IMG/VR virus record: IMGVR_UViG_3300037245_001527 | Span: 1-55,310 of that record | DNA from: a virus | DNA: 55,310 nucleotides | Reading direction: 5' to 3' (one strand) | Part shown: positions 43,015 through 51,110 of the stretch, piece by piece | How positions within the stretch are numbered: position 1 is the stretch's first letter | How the letters are laid out: each line of letters opens with the position of its first letter | The notes under the pieces: generated by a model | Databases searched by the model: none | Seen by the model: only the letters and a program-made list of their open reading frames with translations | What the model was told of the DNA's origin: nothing | Program-made: the position numbers and the translations under genes

Positions 43015-44057
43015 TGGCACTACTTCTGATAGAAGGCTTTGACACATACAACTACGCTACCGACGCGTACCTGGCGTCATCTATAGGTGACTTCCCAATC
43101 GAAAGAACGATTACGAACTCCGGTCAAGGGTCCCTAAATCTCAGCGGCTCATCGACGCTGAAAATAGTAATACCGTTTGGGGGCACAAGTAATGAAGTGT
43201 ATATTGGTTTTGCCTTTTACCAGACAGCCCGTGCGACAAGCGATAATGCGATTTTCGAGTTCCTAGGCGGCGGGGGTGGAGATCTATACCTCACGCAGGA
43301 GACCACCGGGGTCCTCAAGTTCGAGTTATCGGCAGCCAACAAAACACCAACTTCAGGGGCGAACGTATTACAGGTTAACACATGGCATTACATCGAAGTC
43401 AAGATTGTCAAGAAAAACAGCATTGATGCCGGCGATGTTTCCCTCCGTGTTGATGGTGCTGAGTGGATTGAATTGGATGCCGCAACGGACACGCTGTATT
43501 CCGTTAACCCGGCGTACACAGATACTATAGAGTTCAGGTGCTTGACTGGTGCGGAACGGTATATTGATGACCTCTATGTTTGTGATGAGACTGGACCAAT
43601 CAACAATACATTCCTCGGACCTGTTAAGGTAGAAACTCTCTATCCGGATGGTGAGGGCGATGTTAACGACTTCACCGGCAGTGATGCAGACAGTACCGAC
43701 AACCATCTGCATGTGGACGAAGTAACAGGGCAAGATGATGACACGTCGTATGTTGAGTCGGATACTGCTGACCACATTGATCTGTACACTCTCGACGATA
43801 TGGCAGCCACCATCGACATAATTCATGGGATCGACGCTGTTTCAGTAGTCAAGAATGATGTTATGGGTGGTGGTAGTGTGAGACAAGGGGCATCCATCGT
43901 GCGGATCGGTGGATCAAATTACCAAGGCGACACGTTCAATATCGGCAGTCCCTACACGCACAGGCACAACATCCTAGAAGAAAACCCAGATGATGCGGCA
44001 GCATGGGAAGAGGCGGACATTAACGCACTTGAAGCTGGAATCAAAGTGGTAGCATGA
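43014..44057 (+). CDS. LamG-like virion protein, tandem copy 3
   Basis: 347 residues. NTWHYIEVKIVK, DETGPINNTFLGPVKVE, PDGEGDVNDFTGSDADSTDN and TSYVESDTAD align with copies 1 and 2. Probably arose by duplication and may make mixed or alternative surface structures. Confidence 0.68.
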   Translation: MALLLIEGFDTYNYATDAYLASSIGDFPIERTITNSGQGSLNLSGSSTLKIVIPFGGTSNEVYIGFAFYQTARATSDNAIFEFLGGGGGDLYLTQETTGVLKFELSAANKTPTSGANVLQVNTWHYIEVKIVKKNSIDAGDVSLRVDGAEWIELDAATDTLYSVNPAYTDTIEFRCLTGAERYIDDLYVCDETGPINNTFLGPVKVETLYPDGEGDVNDFTGSDADSTDNHLHVDEVTGQDDDTSYVESDTADHIDLYTLDDMAATIDIIHGIDAVSVVKNDVMGGGSVRQGASIVRIGGSNYQGDTFNIGSPYTHRHNILEENPDDAAAWEEADINALEAGIKVVA

Positions 44058-45274
44058 CCGTATTACGGACAACACAACATGTCGTACAAGTAGCTGAGCA
44101 GAATGATGCTAAGCTCCGGTCGACGCTGCAATATGTTCAGGTCTTGTACACTGAGTTAAGTCTCGACCCTGATGAGGCTCGCGTTACGCAGCAGGTAGTC
44201 GAAGTCCTGCACACAACGGATGCCGTCCCTGAATCCCGGATAACACAACAAACTGTCGAGATACTGTACTCACTTTCAGGGGCACTGAATAAGACAGCAT
44301 CGAATACTCTTGAATTCACGCAAGACATCGATGTTATCGCGATATTCAGCAAGCCAGCGTCCAGTACCCTTACATTCGCAGGGGTAGCTGAGGGATATAC
44401 TGTCGGCAGTCTTGGTAATACTATCCAGTTTGCCCAGGAGCTATCAGTTGAAAAGATACTGAGTCCAGCAGCATACAGTGCGATTGGATTTACCCAGTCC
44501 GCTGTGTGTGCGTACACCAGGGCCCAAGGCCCAAGCTCAATACTCGAATTCACCCAGACGGTCCATTGTGCGAAAGTGCTTCCTGTCCAGGAAGCTAGCA
44601 ATACTTTAGAATTTACCCAGTCCGTATCCGACTTTAGGTCGGCAGACAGTCAGCTTGAATTTACGCAAGCTGTGTCCTGGGCCTGGGGCGGCCAAGAGAA
44701 GTACCTCGAATCAGATCTGACATTCGACCAGTCGGTCGATGTTGACCTTATCATAAATGTGTCGGCGTCCAATACGATTGAATTCGTGAGTGTGGGCAGC
44801 ACTGGCGTCGTAGTTGTCGGTGCGACCGACATGACTCAGATATTGACGTTCAGCCACTTTGCCGTGGGGACGATCGTTAGCACCGATCATTACGTTATGT
44901 TGCAAGCTCCGTTCCCGCGAGTAGAGGCATCGATCATTATACCGGCAGCGGAGTTCGATGATAAGGAAAACGCTCTCGGCGACATGAAGATCAAGCGGTC
45001 CATGGACGGGACCAGACGGACATATGTTAATCGTACCAATTCACGTCGGCTAGCTTACACGTTTGATATGACACGCGAGAAGGGCATGGAACTCCAGGCT
45101 TTCCTCGAAACGTACAACGCCGAGCACCTTCGGTTACACAATTGGAAGGGTGAGATTTGGGATGTTCAGTTGATGACCAATCCGCTTGAGTTCACCCAGA
45201 ATCGTCGTTTCGATCCCGAAGGTGCGAACTGTGCCATCAACCTAGAATTTGAAGGAGTGAAACTCAGTGGCTAG
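44054..45274 (+). CDS. Virion protein with two internal repeat types
   Basis: 406 residues. Residues ~6-73 carry four ~20-residue units of the (R)xTxQxVxVLYT type. Residues ~82-245 carry nine ~20-residue units centred on ASNTLEFTQ. The last ~130 residues form a different domain (PAAEFDDKENALGDMKIKRS, YTFDMTREKGMELQAFL) resembling baseplate/tail-assembly proteins. The repeats may form a fibrous rod. The ASNTLxFTQ unit reappears in the gene at the window end. Confidence 0.7.
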   Translation: MTVLRTTQHVVQVAEQNDAKLRSTLQYVQVLYTELSLDPDEARVTQQVVEVLHTTDAVPESRITQQTVEILYSLSGALNKTASNTLEFTQDIDVIAIFSKPASSTLTFAGVAEGYTVGSLGNTIQFAQELSVEKILSPAAYSAIGFTQSAVCAYTRAQGPSSILEFTQTVHCAKVLPVQEASNTLEFTQSVSDFRSADSQLEFTQAVSWAWGGQEKYLESDLTFDQSVDVDLIINVSASNTIEFVSVGSTGVVVVGATDMTQILTFSHFAVGTIVSTDHYVMLQAPFPRVEASIIIPAAEFDDKENALGDMKIKRSMDGTRRTYVNRTNSRRLAYTFDMTREKGMELQAFLETYNAEHLRLHNWKGEIWDVQLMTNPLEFTQNRRFDPEGANCAINLEFEGVKLSG

Positions 45275-45716
45275 TCATTACGGTACAACCGCCGAAGCTA
45301 CGATCTACTTCGGCGAGAGATTGAACACAATCCCGTGGGATAATGCCATCCCCGGCGACCGAGTCAAAGCACTTTACATGGCGACCCGAGCAATTGATAA
45401 GCTTAACATCGCCGGTGAGAAACTTGACGATGACCAAGAGCTACAGTTCCCTCGCGTAGGGGACAGCGTAGTTCCGACCGATATAAAGCTCGCTTGCTTT
45501 GAGTGTGCTTTTGCGTTCCTGGACGGTGTGGATATGGAACTTGAACAGAAGAACTTAGGCATGACGTCCGATGCCTTTTCAGGTGCGAGAACCACCTACG
45601 ACTCGTACTTTGTCGAGGAACACATTAGGGCTGGTATCCCAAGCAGCGAAGCTTGGGCATACCTGTACCCATACCTCCGTGATCCTCGCGAACTTATCAT
45701 CAGTAGGGTTCCCTAA
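45267..45716 (+). CDS. Head-tail adaptor / DnaT-like protein
   Basis: 149 residues, GTG start. YFGERLNTIPWDNAIPGDRVKAL, MATRAIDKLNIAGEKL and LQFPRVGDSVVP match the pattern of gp6/DnaT-like head-completion adaptors. It is encoded ahead of the scaffold rather than after the coat gene, an uncommon order. Confidence 0.68.
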   Translation: MASHYGTTAEATIYFGERLNTIPWDNAIPGDRVKALYMATRAIDKLNIAGEKLDDDQELQFPRVGDSVVPTDIKLACFECAFAFLDGVDMELEQKNLGMTSDAFSGARTTYDSYFVEEHIRAGIPSSEAWAYLYPYLRDPRELIISRVP

Positions 45717-45727
45717 GGAGACTTGAG

Positions 45728-46555
45728 ATGTTACGAGATTTTTTGACGCAACCGTTTGTGCTTGTCTACGATGACAACGAAGGTGGAGACGATGGCGGTG
45801 GTGACGGCGGCGACGGTGCCGGCGGCCAAAAGAAGGGTGGGGACGACGGTAAGTTGTCTATGACCCAAGACCAGTTGAATAAGATGATGGCGGACAACCG
45901 CCGGAAGATTACTCAACAGAACGAGAAACTGGTTGCTGAGATCAACGGTCTCAAAGATCAGGCGAGTATGACTGCTACCGAGCGGTCGGAATTGGAAGAG
46001 CGTGTGGAGAAGCTCCAAGAGCTTACCATGTCGCACGAAGAGATCACCAAGCGGAACACGAAGAAGGCCAGTCAAGCCCACCAGAAAGAGCTTGATAACC
46101 TTACCAATGAACGTGACCATTGGCGATCCAACTACACCAACGAGCGGGTCAGTCGATCACTACAGGACGCGGCTATCGAAGCCAAGGCCACGGTGCCCGA
46201 ACAGATCGTTTCGCTCTTGGGACCACAAACTCAACTGAGCGAAGTGCTTGGTGAGGACGGGAAGCCCACTGGGGCCTACCAGCCGTTGATTAAGTTCGTC
46301 GATGTCGACGACGACGGCAAACCGACCACCCTTTCCCTATCGCCTGTCGATGCCATGAAACGCATGAAAGAGCTACCAGATCGATTTGGTAATCTCTTCA
46401 TGAATCCTGGTGCCGGCGGCTTCGGTGCCGACAACGGTTCCGGCGGCAAGGGTGGAAAGAAAACGACAATCGACGCCATCAAAGATCCCGCTGCTTATAT
46501 GAAGTGGCGGAAAGAAAATCCCGGTGTCGATCCCACATCCCTTTTGAAAGGTTAA
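45728..46555 (+). CDS. Scaffold protein
   Basis: 275 residues. A Gly/Asp-rich N-terminus (low complexity), a long coiled coil (NEKLVAEINGLKDQASM, SELEERVEKLQEL), and an acidic/Gly tail. Size, charge, position just before the coat gene and coiled-coil content fit a capsid scaffold. Confidence 0.8.
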   Translation: MLRDFLTQPFVLVYDDNEGGDDGGGDGGDGAGGQKKGGDDGKLSMTQDQLNKMMADNRRKITQQNEKLVAEINGLKDQASMTATERSELEERVEKLQELTMSHEEITKRNTKKASQAHQKELDNLTNERDHWRSNYTNERVSRSLQDAAIEAKATVPEQIVSLLGPQTQLSEVLGEDGKPTGAYQPLIKFVDVDDDGKPTTLSLSPVDAMKRMKELPDRFGNLFMNPGAGGFGADNGSGGKGGKKTTIDAIKDPAAYMKWRKENPGVDPTSLLKG

Positions 46556-46559
46556 TCAA

Positions 46560-47990
46560 TTGATTACGAATACCCAACCGTTCCAACTCGTGTACGCCAA
46601 TAGCCTGGATGCGTTCATCCCGGAAGTGTGGGCGAACGAGTCTGTCGCAATCCTGTTGGAAAACATGATTGCATCCAGTATGGTCCATCGTGACTTCGAG
46701 AACGAACTCGCGAAGTTCGGCGACCTCGTCCATACCCGTAAGCCGGCGGAATTCGTCGCCAAGCGGAAGACGAAGTCCGACGACGTCACCGTCCAGAACG
46801 CGGAGGCGACCGACATTCAAGTGCCGCTTAACCAGCACTTGCATACGTCGTTCACCCTCCAGGATGAGGACCTTACCAAGTCGTTCCAAGAGCTTCGCGT
46901 GCTCTTCCTGGAGCCGGCTGTTGTCTCACTGGCCCAAGCGATGGACAAGATCACTCTTGGCCAGTGCTACCAGTTCATGGCGAATCAGCAAGGCCATCTC
47001 GGTCTTGGTGCTGCCGGTACGATCAAGTCGTACATGATCGATACGCGGAAGCGTATGAGTATCAACAAGGCTCCGGAAGCCGCCCGAACCCTGATTATCG
47101 GTCCGGAAACCGAAGCCCACATGTTGAACTTGGATACGTTCACCGAAGCCGACAAGGTGGGTGATGACGGTTCTGCCCTGCGAGAAGCGAGCATCGGACG
47201 CAAGTTCGGGTTCAATATCTACCAGTGTCAAAACACGCCAAACCCGACTGTTTCCGTCGATTCGGCCGCGTCCAAGATCGATCTCTCCGGCGGCTATGCT
47301 GCCGGCACGACGGCCATCCATGTGGATACCGCCGGCTTGACCGACTTCGAGAATCTGGCTGGTTGCTATATCAAGATCGCCGGCGACGAGACAATCCAAC
47401 GGGTTGCCTCCGAATCCGGTGCGGCAACGCAGGACATCGATCTCGTTATCAGTCCCGGCCTGCGTCACGCTGTCTTGGACGACGCTGTCGTCACCAAGTA
47501 CGAGAACGCCCTCGTCAATGATTCCGACGATTACGCCATTGGCTACGCGAAGGAAATCACGGTCGACGGCTACACCGGCGTTATCGAGCAAGGCACACTT
47601 GTCTCGTTCTCGACCGACGGTGCCCCGAATGTCCCGTACGCCGGCGTCTACTGTGTCATCTCGACCACGGAAACCACCGGTAACACCACGGGCATCACGC
47701 TTGATCGTCCGCTGGCATTGGCCATCGAGGACAATGACGTTATCGATCTCGGCCCGTCCGGGGAAGTCAACTTCGCCTTCCAGCGAAACTGTCTCGCCTT
47801 GGTCATCCGTCCGCTCGTGACGGTTCCCGGCGGCATGGGTGCCATGTCGGCCATCGCGTCGTTCAACGACGTGGCCGTCCGCGTCACCGCCAGCTACGAA
47901 GGTCGTGCCCAGGGTATCCTGATCACGGTCGATCTGCTGTGTGGTGTGGCGACGTTGGATACCAACCTCGCTGCCATCATGCTTGGCTAA
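46560..47990 (+). CDS. Major capsid protein (P22 coat type)
   Basis: 476 residues, TTG start with AAAGG upstream. FIPEVWANESVAILLENM at the start, EFVAKRKTKSDDVTVQNAEA, and ARTLIIGPETEAHML match the P22 coat (HK97-fold) family. The codon bias is stronger and more GC-rich than that of neighbours, as expected for an abundant protein. Followed by a terminator. Confidence 0.88.
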   Translation: MITNTQPFQLVYANSLDAFIPEVWANESVAILLENMIASSMVHRDFENELAKFGDLVHTRKPAEFVAKRKTKSDDVTVQNAEATDIQVPLNQHLHTSFTLQDEDLTKSFQELRVLFLEPAVVSLAQAMDKITLGQCYQFMANQQGHLGLGAAGTIKSYMIDTRKRMSINKAPEAARTLIIGPETEAHMLNLDTFTEADKVGDDGSALREASIGRKFGFNIYQCQNTPNPTVSVDSAASKIDLSGGYAAGTTAIHVDTAGLTDFENLAGCYIKIAGDETIQRVASESGAATQDIDLVISPGLRHAVLDDAVVTKYENALVNDSDDYAIGYAKEITVDGYTGVIEQGTLVSFSTDGAPNVPYAGVYCVISTTETTGNTTGITLDRPLALAIEDNDVIDLGPSGEVNFAFQRNCLALVIRPLVTVPGGMGAMSAIASFNDVAVRVTASYEGRAQGILITVDLLCGVATLDTNLAAIMLG

Positions 47991-48003
47991 GTCTTGTCCC
48001 GAT

Positions 48004-48042
48004 TCACCCTCGCCTTCGGGCGGGGGTGGATTGGTTTCTTTT
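48004..48042 (+). terminator. Terminator after the coat gene
   Basis: CACCC-t-CGCC-TTCG-GGCG-gg-GGTG stem with UUCG loop followed by a T-rich tail. A near-exact palindrome GTTACGCTTAAC (about 48044) follows. Confidence 0.85.
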
Positions 48043-48065
48043 GTTACGCTTAACAAGGTTCATAT

Positions 48066-48551
48066 ATGTCCCGCACTCGACTACAGTATATCCGAGCGAC
48101 GCTGTACCGTATGAAACGATCGTACGGGTTGCCAATCGATCTGTGCCAGCAAACGCTGGGGCAGACTGATTTACAGACAGGTGAAAAGGACATTTCCTAC
48201 ATGAAGGTGTCCATTCCGAGGGCAATCATACAGCCTGCACGGACATCTCGTTCATTCGTGTACGACCTTGCATATATATCCGCGAATAAGGATTTTACTT
48301 CTGGTGGTTTCTTCGACGTTTCCGACAGACGTATCATTCTCGACGCGGCCGATTTGCCGGCTGATTGGGAATTGGATAACGACCAATTCATAATTTACAA
48401 TAACCGGCGGTATGACATCAAAGGCTTTTACGAGTTCGAGGCAGACATGGGGTTCATCCTCATGGTTCGCGAAACGAAGGGCCAGAAGATGGTACGACTA
48501 CTTGATGCGGTCTCGATTCTAAGTCTCGAACAAACGGTGGAGACTAGCTGA
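48066..48551 (+). CDS. Head completion or connector protein
   Basis: 161 residues. Basic start, then YDLAYISANKDFTSGGFFD and EFEADMGFILMVRETKG. Position between coat and tail tube suggests a connector or stopper; family not confirmed. Confidence 0.55.
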   Translation: MSRTRLQYIRATLYRMKRSYGLPIDLCQQTLGQTDLQTGEKDISYMKVSIPRAIIQPARTSRSFVYDLAYISANKDFTSGGFFDVSDRRIILDAADLPADWELDNDQFIIYNNRRYDIKGFYEFEADMGFILMVRETKGQKMVRLLDAVSILSLEQTVETS

Positions 48552-49024
48552 TGGAAATCAATGCCGACTGGTACAGATGGATTGTTGCTTCAATTGCCAA
48601 ACACTTCGATGGCTACAAGGACACATACCATCTCTACGTTGAGGGTGACGAACGGGATACGAATACCCTAAAGGATTTCGCGGAACTCCGAACGGATGGT
48701 CCCTTTATCACCCGCGTCTGTAAGCAGCTAATGTTTCTTGATGTTGAAGTCAACCTCTTGATCCAATCGCTGATGGACCCGAAAGACTTGTATGCAGGTG
48801 CTAGAGCCGTTGGCGTTTTCGCCCGTGGTTTCACCAATTCGATCAATGTGTTCAAGTACGGGAACGGACCGAACGACGACGATTCACTTCTGGGATGTTT
48901 GGTAATCCGAACAAAACGGAATGAGAATACTGTTGATATAGGTAATTTTGGGATCATCCACCAGGATACCCGGATTACTCAATTTACAATCGAAGGCCAT
49001 TACCGCCTTGAACTTAAAGAATAG
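48551..49024 (+). CDS. Tail completion-like protein
   Basis: 157 residues. Mixed alpha/beta with ITRVCKQLMFLDVEVNLLI and TQFTIEGHYRLELK. Shares one base with the previous gene. Position suggests a tail terminator; not confirmed. Confidence 0.5.
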   Translation: MEINADWYRWIVASIAKHFDGYKDTYHLYVEGDERDTNTLKDFAELRTDGPFITRVCKQLMFLDVEVNLLIQSLMDPKDLYAGARAVGVFARGFTNSINVFKYGNGPNDDDSLLGCLVIRTKRNENTVDIGNFGIIHQDTRITQFTIEGHYRLELKE

Positions 49025-49035
49025 GAGCCATCTCT

Positions 49036-49854
49036 ATGGCAATCATCGACCTAAAGAATGCGACCATCCGATTGTGGGATGGAACCGTTCCGATTTTGAC
49101 CACAACCCACGCCTCCGGTGTGGACGGACAAGTTATTCTTACCGCTATTGGTAAGCACCATGGAAGTTCGACGCCTTCCATTACCCTTCTCGACACTGGC
49201 GAGGATCAATCACTCTCTCTCGCCGTCGTAGGAAAAGACGTCATTGTCACGATGGAGCGTGCAGCCTCCGCCCTCGTCACAACCGCCGCCCTCCTTGAGA
49301 CCGCATGGAATGCCGACCCGCTCTGCCTCGCACTTGCGACGATTGAGCTTGCCGGTACCGGTGCCGAAATCCTTGAGGCCCAAGCCGCCACACGGCTTAC
49401 GGGTCACAACTCAGTCGAAGTCACGATCGGTGAGGGTAACCTTACCTATACGGAGAAGAAGACTCGTGAGTTCAAGCTCAACCGTGGCAAACTGGGCTCT
49501 GTCCGGAATGCCGACGATGAGCCCATGGATGTCTCGTTCGACTTCACTTGGGAGTTCATGACGTCCGCGAATGGTGCCTCGGTGCCGACGGTCCAAGAGG
49601 TGTTGAAGCGGGTTGCTCCTGCCGACTCTTGGGTCACAACCGCGGACGATCCTTGCCAGCCCTACTGTGTTGACCTTGAAATCGTCAACGCCCCGGAGTG
49701 CTCGGCAATCGACGACGAAGGATTCCTGTTCGAGGAATTCTACTACGAGCAGCTTGATCCGGATTCCAAAGAAGGATCAGTTGCGTGCTCTGGTCGGTGT
49801 AACCGTCTGGAAGCCTCCATCACGAGGTTCGACTCCACTGTCATGCCTCTCTAA
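49036..49854 (+). CDS. Major tail tube protein
   Basis: 272 residues. Beta-rich (VEVTIGEGNLTYTEKKTREF, MDVSFDFTWEFMTS, PYCVDLEIVN). Located right before the tail-assembly pair and tape measure, the usual place for the tube protein. Two extra cysteine segments (CSAIDDEGFLF, CSGRCNRLE). Confidence 0.75.
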   Translation: MAIIDLKNATIRLWDGTVPILTTTHASGVDGQVILTAIGKHHGSSTPSITLLDTGEDQSLSLAVVGKDVIVTMERAASALVTTAALLETAWNADPLCLALATIELAGTGAEILEAQAATRLTGHNSVEVTIGEGNLTYTEKKTREFKLNRGKLGSVRNADDEPMDVSFDFTWEFMTSANGASVPTVQEVLKRVAPADSWVTTADDPCQPYCVDLEIVNAPECSAIDDEGFLFEEFYYEQLDPDSKEGSVACSGRCNRLEASITRFDSTVMPL

Positions 49855-49891
49855 TTGTTAATCTTACCACACCCGAGGAGATCCGTACACT

Positions 49892-50401
49892 ATGAAGTAT
49901 AAAGGAAAGAAAGTTGAAGGCCGTAACACCGAACTGTTGGTCCTACGCCGACCCAATGGTGAGACTATGGCTTTCAAATGTGAAGCTGTGGGTGACTACA
50001 GCGAGTTCGAGAAAATCTGTCCGGCACCAGAGCCGCCGGAGGTTCTCAAGCCGGGAGGCGTTCGTGAACGCAACGTAAAGGCTCCGGCGTTCCGTAAGGC
50101 ACTTGAAGAGTGGGCAGGGCGGAAGACGGATTACACCGTGCTCAAGTCTCTCGAAGCGTCACCGGACATCGAGTGGGACACCGTCGATATCAAGGACCCG
50201 AATACGTGGGGCAACTACCGGACAGAAATGACGGAAAGTGGCTTCACCGAGATCGAAGTCGCCCGTGTCCTAACGACGGTTGGTATTGCTAACTGTATGG
50301 ATGACAGTATGCTTGAGGCGGCCCGCGAGGATTTTTTAGTCGCGGAGGCGGCCGCGGAACAAAAATCCGTCTCGCCGGAGGACGGTCCTTTAAGTACCTG
50401 A
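49892..50401 (+). CDS. Tail assembly chaperone (first frame)
   Basis: 169 residues, with GAGGAG upstream. VLRRPNGETMAFKCEAV, then an acidic/proline segment, then a helical end. Position just before the tape measure fits the G/GT-type chaperone; the end of its frame overlaps a second frame (next entry). Confidence 0.68.
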   Translation: MKYKGKKVEGRNTELLVLRRPNGETMAFKCEAVGDYSEFEKICPAPEPPEVLKPGGVRERNVKAPAFRKALEEWAGRKTDYTVLKSLEASPDIEWDTVDIKDPNTWGNYRTEMTESGFTEIEVARVLTTVGIANCMDDSMLEAAREDFLVAEAAAEQKSVSPEDGPLST

Positions 50402-50544
50402 TGTGGCGTGGGTTCGAGAGATTCGCGGTGCTACCGTACGGCTTGACCAGCGATATAGATAGCTGGTCAAGCTGGCAGGTTGCGGAGTTTGCGAGCTATG
50501 AAGAAATTCGGCAGATCGAAGAAGCTGGAGATGTGAGCACGTAA
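50401..50544 (+). CDS. Second tail-assembly frame (possible -1 frameshift product)
   Basis: 47 codons from the ATG at 50401, but the frame is open further upstream, so it can be read as an extension by a -1 shift (SFKYLMWRGFERFAVLP, SWSSWQVAEFASYEEI). An AAAAA run (50361-50365) is a possible slip point. Tail chaperones in many phages use such a shift. Whether shift or new start is used cannot be told. Confidence 0.55.
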   Translation: MWRGFERFAVLPYGLTSDIDSWSSWQVAEFASYEEIRQIEEAGDVST

Positions 50545-51110
50545 TGTCAGTACCACGAATCCGCGGGGAAATGTCATTGATGCAAATCCCTGTTGCTAAT
50601 TTTACCAAGACCCTGCGAGCTAGGCTTGAAGCCAAACAACGCCAGGCAATCCGAGCTTGGCTTAGGGCCGTGATTGCGAAGACACCATCCTACACTGGGA
50701 CGGTACGCGGAACATTCAAGCCGCTCGCAAGGGTACTTGGTCAGATAAGCGTGCAACCAGGCTCAGTTTCCAAGGGAGCAAAGGCCAAAATTGCACGCGG
50801 AACAAAGATCGATGGACAGCACTACCAATTAGGATTCGGAGCAGGCGGACAATACTCCGATTACTCAATCGAGCAGGAGGTCAGCACATTTCGGCTAAGC
50901 TTTATCTTCATCTTTGATAGCAGCCTGCCGTACGCCCTTTGGAATAATATCCAGCCAGCACCCAGTTGGATACATCTCAAAGAGCAAACTCCTTGGCACG
51001 CACTCCGAGCCGGGGCCCTAGCGTTTGAACAGTACGTCCAAAAAGAAGTCCCAATTGTAATGGGTGATTTTGGTAATCTTATCAAAATAAGGAAAGTGGT
51101 GATTGGCTAA
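50544..51110 (+). CDS. Tail-associated hypothetical protein
   Basis: 188 residues, TAATG overlap with the preceding frame. Basic, helical N-terminus (TLRARLEAKQRQAIRAWLRAV) and a beta part. Tail or virion role by position. Family unclear. Confidence 0.55.
   Translation: MSVPRIRGEMSLMQIPVANFTKTLRARLEAKQRQAIRAWLRAVIAKTPSYTGTVRGTFKPLARVLGQISVQPGSVSKGAKAKIARGTKIDGQHYQLGFGAGGQYSDYSIEQEVSTFRLSFIFIFDSSLPYALWNNIQPAPSWIHLKEQTPWHALRAGALAFEQYVQKEVPIVMGDFGNLIKIRKVVIG

Larger units (their letters stand above)
3471..44532. repeat. Dispersed GGGCCCWGGGCCC repeat
   Basis: Perfect copies at 3471, 15106, 15172, 21470, 24666 and 31450. Near copies at 3826, 8173, 9833, 19569, 25088, 26882, 30803, 30905, 30991, 31345 and 44520. 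W is A or T, so the whole is a palindrome around one base. Most lie in the early arm and the junction; only one (44520) lies in the late arm after 31.5 kb. Confidence 0.9.

Noticed and set aside
46926-48056. 376-residue minus-strand frame over the coat gene
   Set aside because: A shadow produced by the strong codon bias of the coat gene; Arg/Asp/Gly-rich with no domain.
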